Of a DNA stretch of 64,000 nt, positions 44,701-53,330 are shown piece after piece. This stretch comes from Vulcanimicrobiota bacterium (GTDB lineage Bacteria; Vulcanimicrobiota; Xenobia; Xenobiales; JADMJV01), in assembly GCA_019637395.1 (NCBI GenBank), contig JAHBVR010000006.1, positions 248,001 to 312,000 of the forward strand, given 5' to 3'. Numbering within the stretch: the stretch's first letter is position 1; every line of letters begins with the position of its first letter. A program made the position numbers and the translations under genes. The notes under the pieces are model-generated. The model saw nothing but the letters and a program-made list of their open reading frames with translations. It was not told the DNA's origin and searched no databases.

Positions 44701-45305
44701 AAGCGACTGCGGTCCCAGGCGACGGTGGCTCCACCCCGACGTCCCAAAGCCGTTTTGGCCGCCGGCGCCTGCGCGGCCAGTTGGGCAAAGAAGGCTTCTT
44801 CGCCCATTTTGCCCATGAGATTGCGCGCATCCTCAAACAGCTTCTCCCCTCGGTAAAAGGCCGGAACCGGCGCGCCTGGATGCTGTTCTGCGATGGTGCG
44901 GGCATAGCCACCCAGGATCGCGCTTTCCATCGAGCTGGCACCAATCATGTGGAAAGCCAGCAAAAGCAGCTTGCGCTCGCGCAGAGCACTGAAGTTGAGG
45001 GTCACCGAGGCCAGGTCCGGGTGACCCCAGGCCTTGGGGTTGCCCTTGAGCAAGAGATTGAGCACGGCCATAAAGTGAGATTTACCGGAGCCGAAGCTGC
45101 CGTGCAGAAAAGCCGCCTGGCTCTTGCCTTGCACCAGCGAATTTTGCACCAGGGACAAAGCCTTCTCATACTGCCGCTTGAGCTGGGCCGTGACCACGTA
45201 CTGGTCCAGCGTTTCTTCCGGCCGTTCAATCCCCTCCGTCAGTTTGATGACGAACTCGTTGGCGTAGATGCGCTCGGGGATGTTGATGAGGTCTTTGATC
45301 AGCAT
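41709..45305 (-). CDS. pglY: BREX type 2 ATPase PglY
   Basis: About 1,198 aa from the ATG at 45305; the frame is open to 45419 but the family begins as here (MLIKDLINIPERIYANEFVIKLTEG). The P-loop is FLHGSFGSGKSHFMAVL (about residues 67-83). FHMIGASSMESAILGGY and the HPGAPVPAFYRGEKL segment are strongly PglY-like rather than BrxC-like. DGIVLFLDELILWLA is the likely Walker B. BREX ATPases of this class are required for phage restriction. Divergent from the IetA-like gene; 150 bases between them must hold both promoters. Confidence 0.88.
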   Translation of the reverse strand: MLIKDLINIPERIYANEFVIKLTEGIERPEETLDQYVVTAQLKRQYEKALSLVQNSLVQGKSQAAFLHGSFGSGKSHFMAVLNLLLKGNPKAWGHPDLASVTLNFSALRERKLLLLAFHMIGASSMESAILGGYARTIAEQHPGAPVPAFYRGEKLFEDARNLMGKMGEEAFFAQLAAQAPAAKTALGRRGGATVAWDRSRFEEAAGAAPGHPQRQQLVSALLSSYFTGYSDVQRDNQESYLPFDQALEVLSQHARSLGYDGIVLFLDELILWLANMSSNLHFVHGEIQKLVKLVEAEHSDRPAPIISIVARQRDLKDLIGESLSGFEQFNFHDQIKHFEKRFDTINLEDANLPEIIEKRILKPKSEAARTQLHDQFDRLKLNPNIRDILAHNYDLDSCRRVYPFSPALIDTLVAVSSLLQRNRTAIRILMELLVDQQESLSVGQLIPVGDLFDLVSGNYEPYDDSVRRGFESAKRILQERFAPMLEDSEGNPVATQATDLRLIKTILLAALVPEVPALRKLTPQKLAALNHGTLKSPIAGRESALVLTKLKNWQTNIGELRVDPDSEEISLNLTTVDLEKILEGARTQDNAGQRKGYLRRLLFQMLKIDQDAQANMTVTYDLVWRGTKRSFEVQYLNIREKSNLRELQADQFPKLILDYPFDEEGCHPSDDLVKLEAYRSQHPETRTLIWLPFFLSKRTLTELGRLIMIEYILTGDRLTAFLSHLAPTDRPSAKALLENQRSALQERMRQALEMAYGILKAEPGILDESDQKQLPADKQLQSLHAAFQPRMPAVSNLEQALREILAKELEAHYPGHPAFPVDKEISLDAVRKVWKEVKETCKTDDQRLEIPDKTMRDRLREVAQPLLLGKMGETHFLLNDHWRNKFEQEMARHQISGPVRVERLQEWMEQPRPMGLPARLKALIIYTFAEQTQRQLVRQGLALREFEADLAADVELCPMELPTDEVWSRAWERARLLLPDLYPLNCTTANVELLSQRVGEAIQPRRQALLDLPAKLRQLCQATQVDPAQSPRLSHSRLAADLVNLLDTKDARERVEQLARARWSDVPEELAAFVRGAPAMLSSLSQENLEMLAELPQLPSGEDLLHEMQEAMQRSEQAQPLGPVVELGRKQVFNLIRSRPQTPPSVAPAPARAKRLKAGQLKSASQAEAMAELRKILELLEDPKVRLSLNYEVWQEP

Positions 45306-45469
45306 GGCCGAGACTACGTCATTTGCGCCGCAGGCCCTACCTGGACTTATCGCGACAAACTCCGTCGCGGCGGAGGCTAGAATACGTGCATGGCATCCAA
45401 ACAGAAGTTCTATTTTCACGCAGGCCAGCTACAATCAAGGGAAGTCGGCCGATTTGAATGAAGGATCTC

Positions 45470-46486
45470 ATGAATCGAGGAGAAGGGCCCGGTCCCGACA
45501 TGGCCAGCGCTGAACAACTGAAGGCTCTTATTTTGAGCCACGCGGAGGGCAATGAGACCCGATTCTATCGGGTTGCGTTGCAAGTTGCTGCCCATCACGC
45601 TCGCCTAGGCCACGAAGCGGTCGCCAAAGAGCTAAGGGAAGCGGTGGGAACTGCTCAGAAGAGGAGCCAGACGCCTTCGCGTAAGCCTATCCCCATTGCA
45701 CGTCCGTCTGGGGCCCTGGAGGAGCTGCTCAAAGCGAGTTACCCGAACGCCAGGCTGAATGACTTGATTATGCCTAACCAGAGTCTCCTCAGCCTGCAAC
45801 GAATTCTCAAAGAGCACAGACGCAGCAGTGAACTTATCAAGCACGGACTGCGGCCGCGCCGGAAACTACTCTTCTTTGGTCCGCCTGGTACCGGCAAAAC
45901 AGCTACCGCTCACGCCCTGGCCGGCGAGCTGCAGCTACCGCTTTTTGTGGTCCGGTTTGAAGGCTTGATCACTCGATATATGGGCGAGACGGCCGCAAAA
46001 CTGAGCCTGATCTTTCAGGCAATGAACGATACCTGCGGCGTGTATTTCTTTGATGAATTTGACGCCATCGGGAGCCAGCGCTCTTCGAAGAACGATGTTG
46101 GGGAGATTCGCAGAGTCCTGAACAGCTTTTTGCAGTTTATTGAAGAAGATGAATCGCAGAGCCTGCTTATCGCCGCCACCAACCACGGGGAAATGCTCGA
46201 CAAAGCTTTGTTCCGAAGATTTGACGACGTCATCTCGTACGAACTGCCCAGTCTCGAACAACTCACCGAGACCCTGAAGCGCTGCCTGGAACCTTTCGGA
46301 GCGACGGACCTGGACTGGCCAAACCTGGCCCACGAGGCGCAAGGGCTGAGCTACGCTGATGTCATCCGTGCTTGCGAGGATACCGCCAAAGATATGATCT
46401 TAGAAGACCGCGAAACTCTGAGCTCAGACACACTCTTGCAAACACTGCAGATGCGAAAACACTCTCAACGCGAATTCGGTAAGTAA
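45470..46486 (+). CDS. ietA: AAA+ ATPase, IetA-like
   Basis: About 338 aa. ATG 45470 has AAGGA just upstream; ATGs at 45458 and 45500 are alternatives. After a helical N-terminal domain (~100 residues) comes Walker A FFGPPGTGKTATAHALAG, Walker B YFFDEFDAIGSQR, sensor 1 LLIAATNHGEML, and the arginine-finger-like KALFRRFDD. The next gene, 6 bases on, is a subtilase: this ATPase-S8 pairing is that of IetAS, described on Agrobacterium Ti plasmids as an addiction/exclusion module and later as an antiviral system. The mechanism is not known in detail. Confidence 0.8.
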   Translation: MNRGEGPGPDMASAEQLKALILSHAEGNETRFYRVALQVAAHHARLGHEAVAKELREAVGTAQKRSQTPSRKPIPIARPSGALEELLKASYPNARLNDLIMPNQSLLSLQRILKEHRRSSELIKHGLRPRRKLLFFGPPGTGKTATAHALAGELQLPLFVVRFEGLITRYMGETAAKLSLIFQAMNDTCGVYFFDEFDAIGSQRSSKNDVGEIRRVLNSFLQFIEEDESQSLLIAATNHGEMLDKALFRRFDDVISYELPSLEQLTETLKRCLEPFGATDLDWPNLAHEAQGLSYADVIRACEDTAKDMILEDRETLSSDTLLQTLQMRKHSQREFGK

Positions 46487-46492
46487 GGGTAA

Positions 46493-48979
46493 TTGATGGG
46501 GAGCCAGTTACCGCATTTATTCATAACTCAAGGCAGCCAATCTTTTCCCTACACTTACCCTGGTGGCGGCGGGTCTGGCGGACGCCGCCTGCCGACCCGA
46601 GACCCGGTTAAACACGCTGCCAAGCTTCGGGGAGACCTGAAATCAGTCCAGCTCACCCAAGACACCATAGAGAAGGAACGGGCCCTGTTTCAGATTGAGG
46701 CCGAAGCCAGCCAAATTAATTTTGACCTCGATCCCAACAAGGGATTTAAGCCAGAATCCCTTGAGAACGCTACTGCTGGAATCGCATTGTCGCTGATTCA
46801 CACGAGAGAAGACGGCGCTGGGCACGCAATAGTTCGAGTTCCGAAGGGGGAGGTCACTACCTTTGTTCGGAAACTCGAGCAGTACGAGGACCCCACTCAG
46901 CAGACCCCAGCAGGCAAGCCAAAACATCAACCTCTCTTTGCGTGCGTCTCAGGGATAAGGCCTCCGACGATTCGGGACTTCTGGACAGGTCCAGAGGATG
47001 AATTTCCCACCGAGGAAAAAGTGTATCACTGGGAGGTCTGGGTCAGGCGTGATATAGGGGCAACCCATCTTAGAAACCAGGCGAATCGGCTGAGCCTCAC
47101 AATTGGCCAACAGACATTGACCTTCCCTGACCGCGAGGTTGTTCTCGCGAGGGCCACCATCCAGGCAATGACGAATCTGCTCCGACTCGTCGACTCGATT
47201 ACCGAACTACGGCCCCCCAACCTGGCACGAACCTTTCTGGAAATGAGACCGAAAGAACAGACGGATTGGATTGAAGATTTGCTCTTAAGGTCCCATCCGC
47301 TACCGACCCGGGCTCGGGTCTGTTTGCTCGATACAGGTCTCGACTATGGACACCCGCTACTTGCGCCAGCCATCGAAGAAGAGTCAGTGCTCGCCTACAA
47401 CCCGAGCTGGGGAAAACATGACCACGGGGGCCACGGCACCTTGATGGCAGGTTTGATTGTCTATGGTGAGCATCTCGGTACGCATCTGGAGTCCAATGGA
47501 GCTGTGCCCATCGAAATCACTTTAGAATCTGTCAAAATTTTGCCCCCGCCACCCGCCGAGAATGAACCTGCCCTCTACGGCGAGATCACTAAAAGCTGCG
47601 TTGCCTTGGTGGAGGCTCAGAGCGCGGAACAGCGGGTCTTTTGCCTGGCCGTGACGGCCAACCCCAGCCCGACTGGTGAACCCAGTTCTTGGTCAGCAGC
47701 AGTCGACCAGATCTGCTCAGGAGCCGAGGAACCCGATGACGTCACCCGGCTGGTCTTCATCTCCGCGGGAAACTCGGATTGGAACCACGGGAATTATGCC
47801 TATCCCGAGTGGAACCACGAGCTTTCTCCTATTCAGGAGCCGGCTCAAGCCTGGAATGCAGTGACGGTTGGCTCCTGCACCTACTTCCACGGGCTCATTG
47901 AAGGTTACCCCAACTACGCCTCTGTGGCCAGCTACGGCGACCTGAGTCCCTTTAGCTCGACTTCCGTCCCTTCCTGTGACGGCGTCTGGGCCTCCCAACC
48001 AGACATCGTCTTTGAGGGCGGCAATTTGCTGTTGCATCCCGAGGGGCTCAGGGAGGTTCCACCAGAGTTCGCTCTGCTCAGCACTCGTATGCGTCTTGGC
48101 GGCTTTGCCGGCTCTGCACTTCTGGAAATCATGTATGAAACCAGTGCATCGACCGCACTTGCCAGTCATTTCGCCGCCAAACTAATGGCTGAATACCCCG
48201 AGGCCAAACCCGAGACCATTCGTGGCCTGATGATTCATTCGGCCCGCTGGTCCGAGGCTATGCTCGAGTCCTTTCCCGAAGATACGGGCAGAACTCGTGT
48301 GCGTAAGCGCCAAGCCTGTTTCGGCATGGGGGTGCCCGATCTGGAACGAGCGCGTTATAGCCAAAGGAACGCTCTGACCCTGGTGGTAGAGCGAGAAATT
48401 CAGCCATTCACGAACGACGGAAAAACGAACGAACTTCATCTACACGATATTCCCTGGCCCACCCAGGTCTTGGAGTCGCTAGAGGCGACCCCCGTCGAGC
48501 TCCGTGTGACCCTGTCCTACTTCATTGAACCCAACCCTGGAAGCAGAGGATGGAAAGGGCGATACCGCTATGCGTCCCATGGCTTGCGCTTCGAAGTTTG
48601 CACAGCCTCAGATGATGAGGTGAGTTTCGCGAAGCGGATCAACAAAGCGGCGCGCGAAGAAGGCGAGACGGCTGGGAGTTCGTCTGACGTTGGCGAGTGG
48701 ACGATAGGACCCGACGCCAGACATCGCGGGTCGGTGCACAGCGACATCTGGAAAGGCACCGCCCGCGACCTGGCCGCCAAGCATCTGGTTGCAGTCTACC
48801 CGGCCAAAGGCTGGTGGTCAGAGCGTACGGCACTCGGACGCCAGGAGAGCAAAGCCTGGTATTCGCTGATCATCTCGTTGGAGACGCCCCCGGTGGTGGG
48901 GGCCGCCGAAATTGACATCTACTCGGCCGTGGCCGAGGTGGTGACCGAGGTAGAGGTCGATTGGGACCCGGGCGAATAG
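46493..48979 (+). CDS. ietS: S8 subtilase, IetS-like
   Basis: 828 aa, no signal peptide, so a cytoplasmic protease. N-terminal ~240 residues are a domain of unknown fold; then the catalytic Asp in ARVCLLDTGLDYGHPLL (about 280), His in HDHGGHGTLMAGLIV (about 314), oxyanion Asn in FISAGNSDWNHG and Ser in YETSASTALASHFAAKL (about 551). The usual GTS before the Ser reads ETS. A beta-rich C-terminal domain of about 230 residues follows. Six bases after ietA, and it ends 4 bases from the convergent membrane-protein gene. The ATPase presumably controls protease activity; substrates are unknown. Confidence 0.82.
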   Translation: MMGSQLPHLFITQGSQSFPYTYPGGGGSGGRRLPTRDPVKHAAKLRGDLKSVQLTQDTIEKERALFQIEAEASQINFDLDPNKGFKPESLENATAGIALSLIHTREDGAGHAIVRVPKGEVTTFVRKLEQYEDPTQQTPAGKPKHQPLFACVSGIRPPTIRDFWTGPEDEFPTEEKVYHWEVWVRRDIGATHLRNQANRLSLTIGQQTLTFPDREVVLARATIQAMTNLLRLVDSITELRPPNLARTFLEMRPKEQTDWIEDLLLRSHPLPTRARVCLLDTGLDYGHPLLAPAIEEESVLAYNPSWGKHDHGGHGTLMAGLIVYGEHLGTHLESNGAVPIEITLESVKILPPPPAENEPALYGEITKSCVALVEAQSAEQRVFCLAVTANPSPTGEPSSWSAAVDQICSGAEEPDDVTRLVFISAGNSDWNHGNYAYPEWNHELSPIQEPAQAWNAVTVGSCTYFHGLIEGYPNYASVASYGDLSPFSSTSVPSCDGVWASQPDIVFEGGNLLLHPEGLREVPPEFALLSTRMRLGGFAGSALLEIMYETSASTALASHFAAKLMAEYPEAKPETIRGLMIHSARWSEAMLESFPEDTGRTRVRKRQACFGMGVPDLERARYSQRNALTLVVEREIQPFTNDGKTNELHLHDIPWPTQVLESLEATPVELRVTLSYFIEPNPGSRGWKGRYRYASHGLRFEVCTASDDEVSFAKRINKAAREEGETAGSSSDVGEWTIGPDARHRGSVHSDIWKGTARDLAAKHLVAVYPAKGWWSERTALGRQESKAWYSLIISLETPPVVGAAEIDIYSAVAEVVTEVEVDWDPGE

Positions 48980-48983
48980 GCGC

Positions 48984-50132
48984 TCATTGAGCCTTCTCAA
49001 CCAGTTTTTCCAACGCTTCCTCATGGGTCTCGCCGAACTCCTCGATGTATCCGCGAAGTTCTTGGTCGGTAGTCGCATTGTGCAGGTCGAAGAGGCCGTA
49101 TGTTTCGACTGTTCCAACAATCTTGTCGCCCTCGTCGACGGTGCCTGAATAGAGTTCGATCACTCCGAAGCCCGTCGATGTCTCGACCATGCAATAGTCT
49201 CCGAGAACCTTCTCGACAATTGCCTCTCCGTTGTCTGGTACCGGCACACCCCGGGGTTGGGGCACAAAGTTGAAATCGGGTTGTCGAGGGATTTCTCGGG
49301 AAGGCTGGTGCGCAACTTGAGCGGGAGCTGATAACCGATTGCGATACATTTGCTCCAGCTCCCGATAGTTCTTTTGGTCCTTCAGCCTCCTGGCCTGGCC
49401 AATCAGCACCAGCGCCTGCTTCTCGTCGCCTGAGATGGCGGTGGCCACAGACCCGATCATCAGGGCCCGAGAAATCTGCTCGTTGGTCCCGCCAAAATCC
49501 TTAAACAGAGTTCGGGCGCGCTCCGATTTCGACCGAGCCTGTTCTAGGTCTTCCCCTTTACCCTGGTAGCCGCGAATCAGGTGGCCGGCCTCGCTGAGCA
49601 GTTGCTCCGCTTCCGTCCGGCGTTTTCGCGAGCGTTCCAGTCGCAAAGTCGAAAGTAGGCTGCGGTACTTGGGATTGCCAGGAGCCCGATGAACACAGGA
49701 GACCATTCGGGTGATTGCCCCTGACAAGTCTCCAGCTTTATAACGGCAAGTGGCCACCACGGAATCGGCCTCGGCCAGGATCAAAGGATCCTTGCTGCCG
49801 CAGAGCTCTTGGAAAGCGGCAACTTTTGCGAGCTGCTCTGCTCCACCAACATCGCCCTGAGCAGCTTTCTGCTTGGCATCGGCCAGTAATCTCGCAGAAG
49901 TCGCTGTTGGTTCAGAGGCCATCGTCTGAGCCGAATTCGAAGCTTCAGTGTTGACAACAGGATTGGTATGATACGGTAACGGCCGAGGCGAGTCCCGAGA
50001 AGTCCAGGCTAGCAGAACACCACAAACGACCGCCAGGATGAGCGTTGCTCCAAGCGCTTTAGCAAAAAAACTATCCGACCGAGTCCGCTGACTTGCTACA
50101 GGATAAGTTCTTTCAAAAAACTCTTGGCTCAA
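48984..50132 (-). CDS. Membrane-anchored helical-repeat protein linked to the silent pglX cassette
   Basis: 382 aa from a TTG at 50132 that overlaps the stop of the truncated pglX copy (TTGA), so it is translated only if that cassette is transcribed. One membrane helix (FFAKALGATLILAVVCGVLLAW, shortened: about residues 23-43) separates a short cytoplasmic N-terminus from a large outside domain. That domain has TPR-like helix pairs (AGDLSGAITRMVSCVHRAPGNP and SGDEKQALVLIGQARRL) and a C-terminal beta region (VLGDYCMVETSTGFGVIEL). Not a standard BREX protein. Function unknown. Confidence 0.7.
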   Translation of the reverse strand: MSQEFFERTYPVASQRTRSDSFFAKALGATLILAVVCGVLLAWTSRDSPRPLPYHTNPVVNTEASNSAQTMASEPTATSARLLADAKQKAAQGDVGGAEQLAKVAAFQELCGSKDPLILAEADSVVATCRYKAGDLSGAITRMVSCVHRAPGNPKYRSLLSTLRLERSRKRRTEAEQLLSEAGHLIRGYQGKGEDLEQARSKSERARTLFKDFGGTNEQISRALMIGSVATAISGDEKQALVLIGQARRLKDQKNYRELEQMYRNRLSAPAQVAHQPSREIPRQPDFNFVPQPRGVPVPDNGEAIVEKVLGDYCMVETSTGFGVIELYSGTVDEGDKIVGTVETYGLFDLHNATTDQELRGYIEEFGETHEEALEKLVEKAQ

Positions 50133-52864
50133 GTAGGGCTTTTTCTGGTTTTACGGGCAGCGCCCTTTTGGGCGGGTCGCCAGTTGCTCAAATCTTTGGA
50201 AGGCAAGTCGAGTTCACGAAGTTGCTCGCTCAAGAAGGACTCAAAATAGTCCCCCATCCGCTCACCGCTGTGGGGGTCGACCTCATTGTGCCATTGTTTG
50301 AGCCAGGGCAGGAGTTCGGCCAAGCCGGCCAGGAGCGGGGTGAGCTGGTCTTTTTCCCAGCCGTCCTGCTCGCGACGCTCCAAAGCGTACCCGGCGAGGG
50401 CCTGGGCACGCTGCAGGTAGTTCCAGCCGGCCCAGCCCAGCACCACAGAACCGTCGGCCTCCCGCTCGGCACCAGGGTAGCAGATGAAGCGCTCCTTGGG
50501 CACGTCCAATTTGCCGCGCAGGCTCCAATACTCGGGGCGAAGGAAGTCTTTCTGACCGAATTTGGGCGGAACGGGAATGTCACCAACGTTTTCGCCCGCG
50601 TCTTCCCGGCGCTGCAGTTCCCAGGTGCGCTCCCAGTCGGCCCGAATTCGCAAACCCGCCTCGCTGTAGCGCAACGCGGCCACATAAGCGACGGCTTGGG
50701 TCTGCACCAGTTTTTGGATGCTTTCTCCGGCCTCGAAATCGTTGGTGCCCAGATAGATCTGCAGCACCTGCTGGAAGTCCCCATCGTGGGCGAGCTGGTC
50801 GGCCAATTGTTGGACGGATTGTAAATGGTCGGATTTTTGCAGGGTGGACTCGATGCGGTCCTGCAGCCAGATCGTCAGGGCGTCCTTCAGACGCTCTTCC
50901 CAAGGACGCTGCTGCCAGCGCCGCTTGTGCTCCGGCCTTTCCAGGAGGGCTACTTCGGGATGGTTGGCGATCAGCTCCAGGCGTTTTTCCACCGTGGCCC
51001 GGTAGTCGGCAGCCCAATGGCCCGGCAGCTCCGTGATGGGGGTGGAGCCGTGGCGGCTGAACCATGTGGTTTCCTCTTCTGACCGCGCCATGGCGATCTC
51101 GAAGGCCCGCTCCCCCAACTGTAGCGGAGGCGGGTCGGTTGCGATGGGGGAGACGTCGAGGATGCCGTAGAGTTGGTAGGACAGCCAGTCCAGTTCTTCC
51201 TGGAGGGCGACCATTTTCTGGCGGACTTGGCGCTGCTGCGCCTGCTTTTCGGGAAGATTCCAGAGGCCGGGGGGGAGTTCATGAATGAAACCGGCGGCTT
51301 CCAAAGCGCTGTGCTCGGCGGCAAGTTGATCGAGCTGGCTGGCCAGAGTGAGCGTTTGCTGGTGATTTAGGGGAATGGGAAAATTCTGCAATTTGCTGCC
51401 ATCGCGCTCCAGTCGATCCTCCCACGGCGTCTTGATCACCCGGGCGCCCTCGGTTCCCACGTAATCCCCACCCTTGGAAAAGCCTACTTGGCGGACCCAA
51501 AAGTTTCCGACCGAACTATTGAGGATGCCAATAAGCGCCAAGTGCGCATCCTCAGAGGTGCCGTTTGGCAATTTAATAACCGGCGCCGTGCGATTAAAAA
51601 CTTTACCGCCCCGATCCAGGACGAAATGGTTGTGTGTGGCCACGAAGGCGAAGACGATTGAGAGAGCGGTTTTATATTTCGATGCAACCCAGCGATACCA
51701 ACCCCACCAAGGCTCGCCTATTTCAGCCTTTGTTTTGTTTCCAAAAGTTTTAATGTTGGCAAGGCTGTTGCGGTACGTCCAGAGGTAGCTTGCTATCAGG
51801 GGCACCGTCTGTAAAGAAGATAACTCGAGGCTAGAATCGTAGGGGACCAAGACTTGCTCGAACGGCTGGATAACGAAGTCGCGAACAGTGTCTCCCTCCA
51901 CGAGTCCTTGAATATGCTGCTTTGGTATCCCATGGCGTCCGAGTACTCCAAACGGGGCGGCGAAGACATCATCCTGGCCAGTGAAACTCGCGAATCCGAT
52001 ACTGTCGCACAATGTTCCAAGGCAACCTTGGGCGGCTGACTCGATCTTTTCCTTGAGCTCACTGGCTCCACCGCCACCGATACTCCACGGATGCTTGGCA
52101 AAAGTGGCCCTATCAAACTCGGTCACGCTCACAAACGCACTGGATTCCCCCGGTCGCTCCAGAAGCTCCAAAATCGACCGCCATACCAGCCCCTGGGCCG
52201 GATCGGCCGGTGTGGAAGGCTCTCCGCGGATGCCCAGCACGGCCCGCACCTTGTCGGACACGGGGGCCCGATTCCGGCCCAGCAGGATAATGGTCGGAGT
52301 CCCGTGGCCCGGAATGTAGGCTCCTGATGTGTCGATTACATGTGTCAGGTCCACCCGTGGGAAAAACTCCTCAATCACCCGGGACCCAAACTCCCGCTTC
52401 ATAAACGAGTTGGCCGTGATCATCCCCACAAATCCCGCCCGCTGCTGCCCCTTGCCCTCCACTGCCAGATCCCAGAATTTCTCTTTGAACGGCACGGCGA
52501 GCGAATACTTCATATAAGCCGTGCGATATCGGCTCCGCACCTCATTGTTGTGCGCCTTGTCTCGTGCCGTGATGTACGGTGGGTTGCCCACCACCGCTTC
52601 ATAGCGCTGGGTCAGAATCTGGGAAGCATCTTCAAAGTCGCCAGCGGCAAACGCATCCGGCAGCCAGTCGGACAGCTCCTGGACCCCCCAACCTTTGGCT
52701 GAGCAAATCGCGTTGCCGTGCAGTAACGAGTCGCCAGTGGCCACCCGAACCTTGACGTCGGGCATTTCGCGCAATCGAGACAGCCCGCAGGCCTTCACAA
52801 AGGCGATCACCAGGCGAAAACGGGCAATGGCCACGGCGAAAGGGTTGATATCGACTCCGTGCAC
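50129..52864 (-). CDS. pglX: Silent, N-terminally truncated pglX cassette
   Basis: A 911-codon frame matching residues ~268-1179 of the complete PglX at 54359-57898. Homology continues upstream to about 52938, where an in-frame TGA precedes it. It keeps the catalytic NPPY block (AVVGNPPYITARDK) but lacks the SAM-binding motif (DPTCGSGHF), the start region and a promoter, so alone it cannot be an active methylase. Two segments differ wholly from the full copy: about 52040-51690 and 51540-51370, the expected target-recognition parts. Elsewhere most base changes are synonymous (for example GTCGATATCAAC versus GTCGACATCAAT), so selection has kept it intact. I read it as a storage cassette, not a dead gene. 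Confidence 0.85.
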   Translation of the reverse strand: MHGVDINPFAVAIARFRLVIAFVKACGLSRLREMPDVKVRVATGDSLLHGNAICSAKGWGVQELSDWLPDAFAAGDFEDASQILTQRYEAVVGNPPYITARDKAHNNEVRSRYRTAYMKYSLAVPFKEKFWDLAVEGKGQQRAGFVGMITANSFMKREFGSRVIEEFFPRVDLTHVIDTSGAYIPGHGTPTIILLGRNRAPVSDKVRAVLGIRGEPSTPADPAQGLVWRSILELLERPGESSAFVSVTEFDRATFAKHPWSIGGGGASELKEKIESAAQGCLGTLCDSIGFASFTGQDDVFAAPFGVLGRHGIPKQHIQGLVEGDTVRDFVIQPFEQVLVPYDSSLELSSLQTVPLIASYLWTYRNSLANIKTFGNKTKAEIGEPWWGWYRWVASKYKTALSIVFAFVATHNHFVLDRGGKVFNRTAPVIKLPNGTSEDAHLALIGILNSSVGNFWVRQVGFSKGGDYVGTEGARVIKTPWEDRLERDGSKLQNFPIPLNHQQTLTLASQLDQLAAEHSALEAAGFIHELPPGLWNLPEKQAQQRQVRQKMVALQEELDWLSYQLYGILDVSPIATDPPPLQLGERAFEIAMARSEEETTWFSRHGSTPITELPGHWAADYRATVEKRLELIANHPEVALLERPEHKRRWQQRPWEERLKDALTIWLQDRIESTLQKSDHLQSVQQLADQLAHDGDFQQVLQIYLGTNDFEAGESIQKLVQTQAVAYVAALRYSEAGLRIRADWERTWELQRREDAGENVGDIPVPPKFGQKDFLRPEYWSLRGKLDVPKERFICYPGAEREADGSVVLGWAGWNYLQRAQALAGYALERREQDGWEKDQLTPLLAGLAELLPWLKQWHNEVDPHSGERMGDYFESFLSEQLRELDLPSKDLSNWRPAQKGAARKTRKSPT

Positions 52865-52938
52865 CGCCTCCAGCGCCCGCCTGGCCAGCGCCCGGGCGTT
52901 GCTAATCGAACAGGCGTTCTGGCCTGAGCAACCGGCGT
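52788..52938 (-). repeat. Left inverted-repeat end of the pglX switch
   Basis: The inner end of the inverted pglX homology. It contains an 18-base block (52921-52938) matching 55131-55148 on the other strand with one mismatch, and a 32-base block (52788-52819) identical, by eye, to 55232-55263 in inverted orientation. Either could be the crossover site. Confidence 0.7.
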
Positions 52939-53330
52939 GTCCACCCGTCCATCACAAATTCAGGCAGGCCCCAGCCTCAGTCGCTGGTAATTGGAGGGCT
53001 TCTTCCCCCGGCGGTCAAAGAGGCCCGATTGTGAAGGGCATAGCTGGGCTTGAACTTCCAGGCTTTACCCCCAAATCAAAAAGATGGGCCAGCTGCCAGG
53101 GTCCCCTCCTAATAGAGAGGAAGCTCAGCACCAGCCCATTGCAACATTACAATCGGTCTCTGGCCGGCCCCACCGGGGTGGGGGGCACGGCGAGGGTCGG
53201 TTCTTGCTCCAGACGACGGCTCTCGGGCCCGCCTCACCGGGCGGCCTAGCTCAACCGGGAGAAGTCCTGAAAGCTCGCAGATTATCAGGAGAAGCCAGGT
53301 GGCCGACGCATTGGCTCCACTTGTGAAATA
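52939..53330. other. Gene-free spacer inside the invertible segment
   Basis: 392 bases between the silent cassette and the recombinase with no supported gene. A GC-rich hairpin, CCCCACC-GG-GGTGGGG (53168-53183), and other purine-rich stretches are present. It may act as a recombination enhancer, a terminator for the recombinase transcript, or simply a spacer. Confidence 0.45.

Noticed and set aside
41709-45305. The large ATPase as BrxC of BREX type 1
   Set aside because: The segments around SSMESAILGGY and HPGAPVPAFYR, and the presence of PglW, fit PglY of type 2 better; no brxA, brxB or brxL is seen.
43641-45380. Two long + strand frames opposite pglY
   Set aside because: No start signals or domains; pglY on the other strand is strongly supported.
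50129-52864. Truncated pglX as a simple dead duplicate
   Set aside because: The frame is open over 911 codons with mainly synonymous differences, and a recombinase lies between the copies; this fits a maintained silent cassette better.
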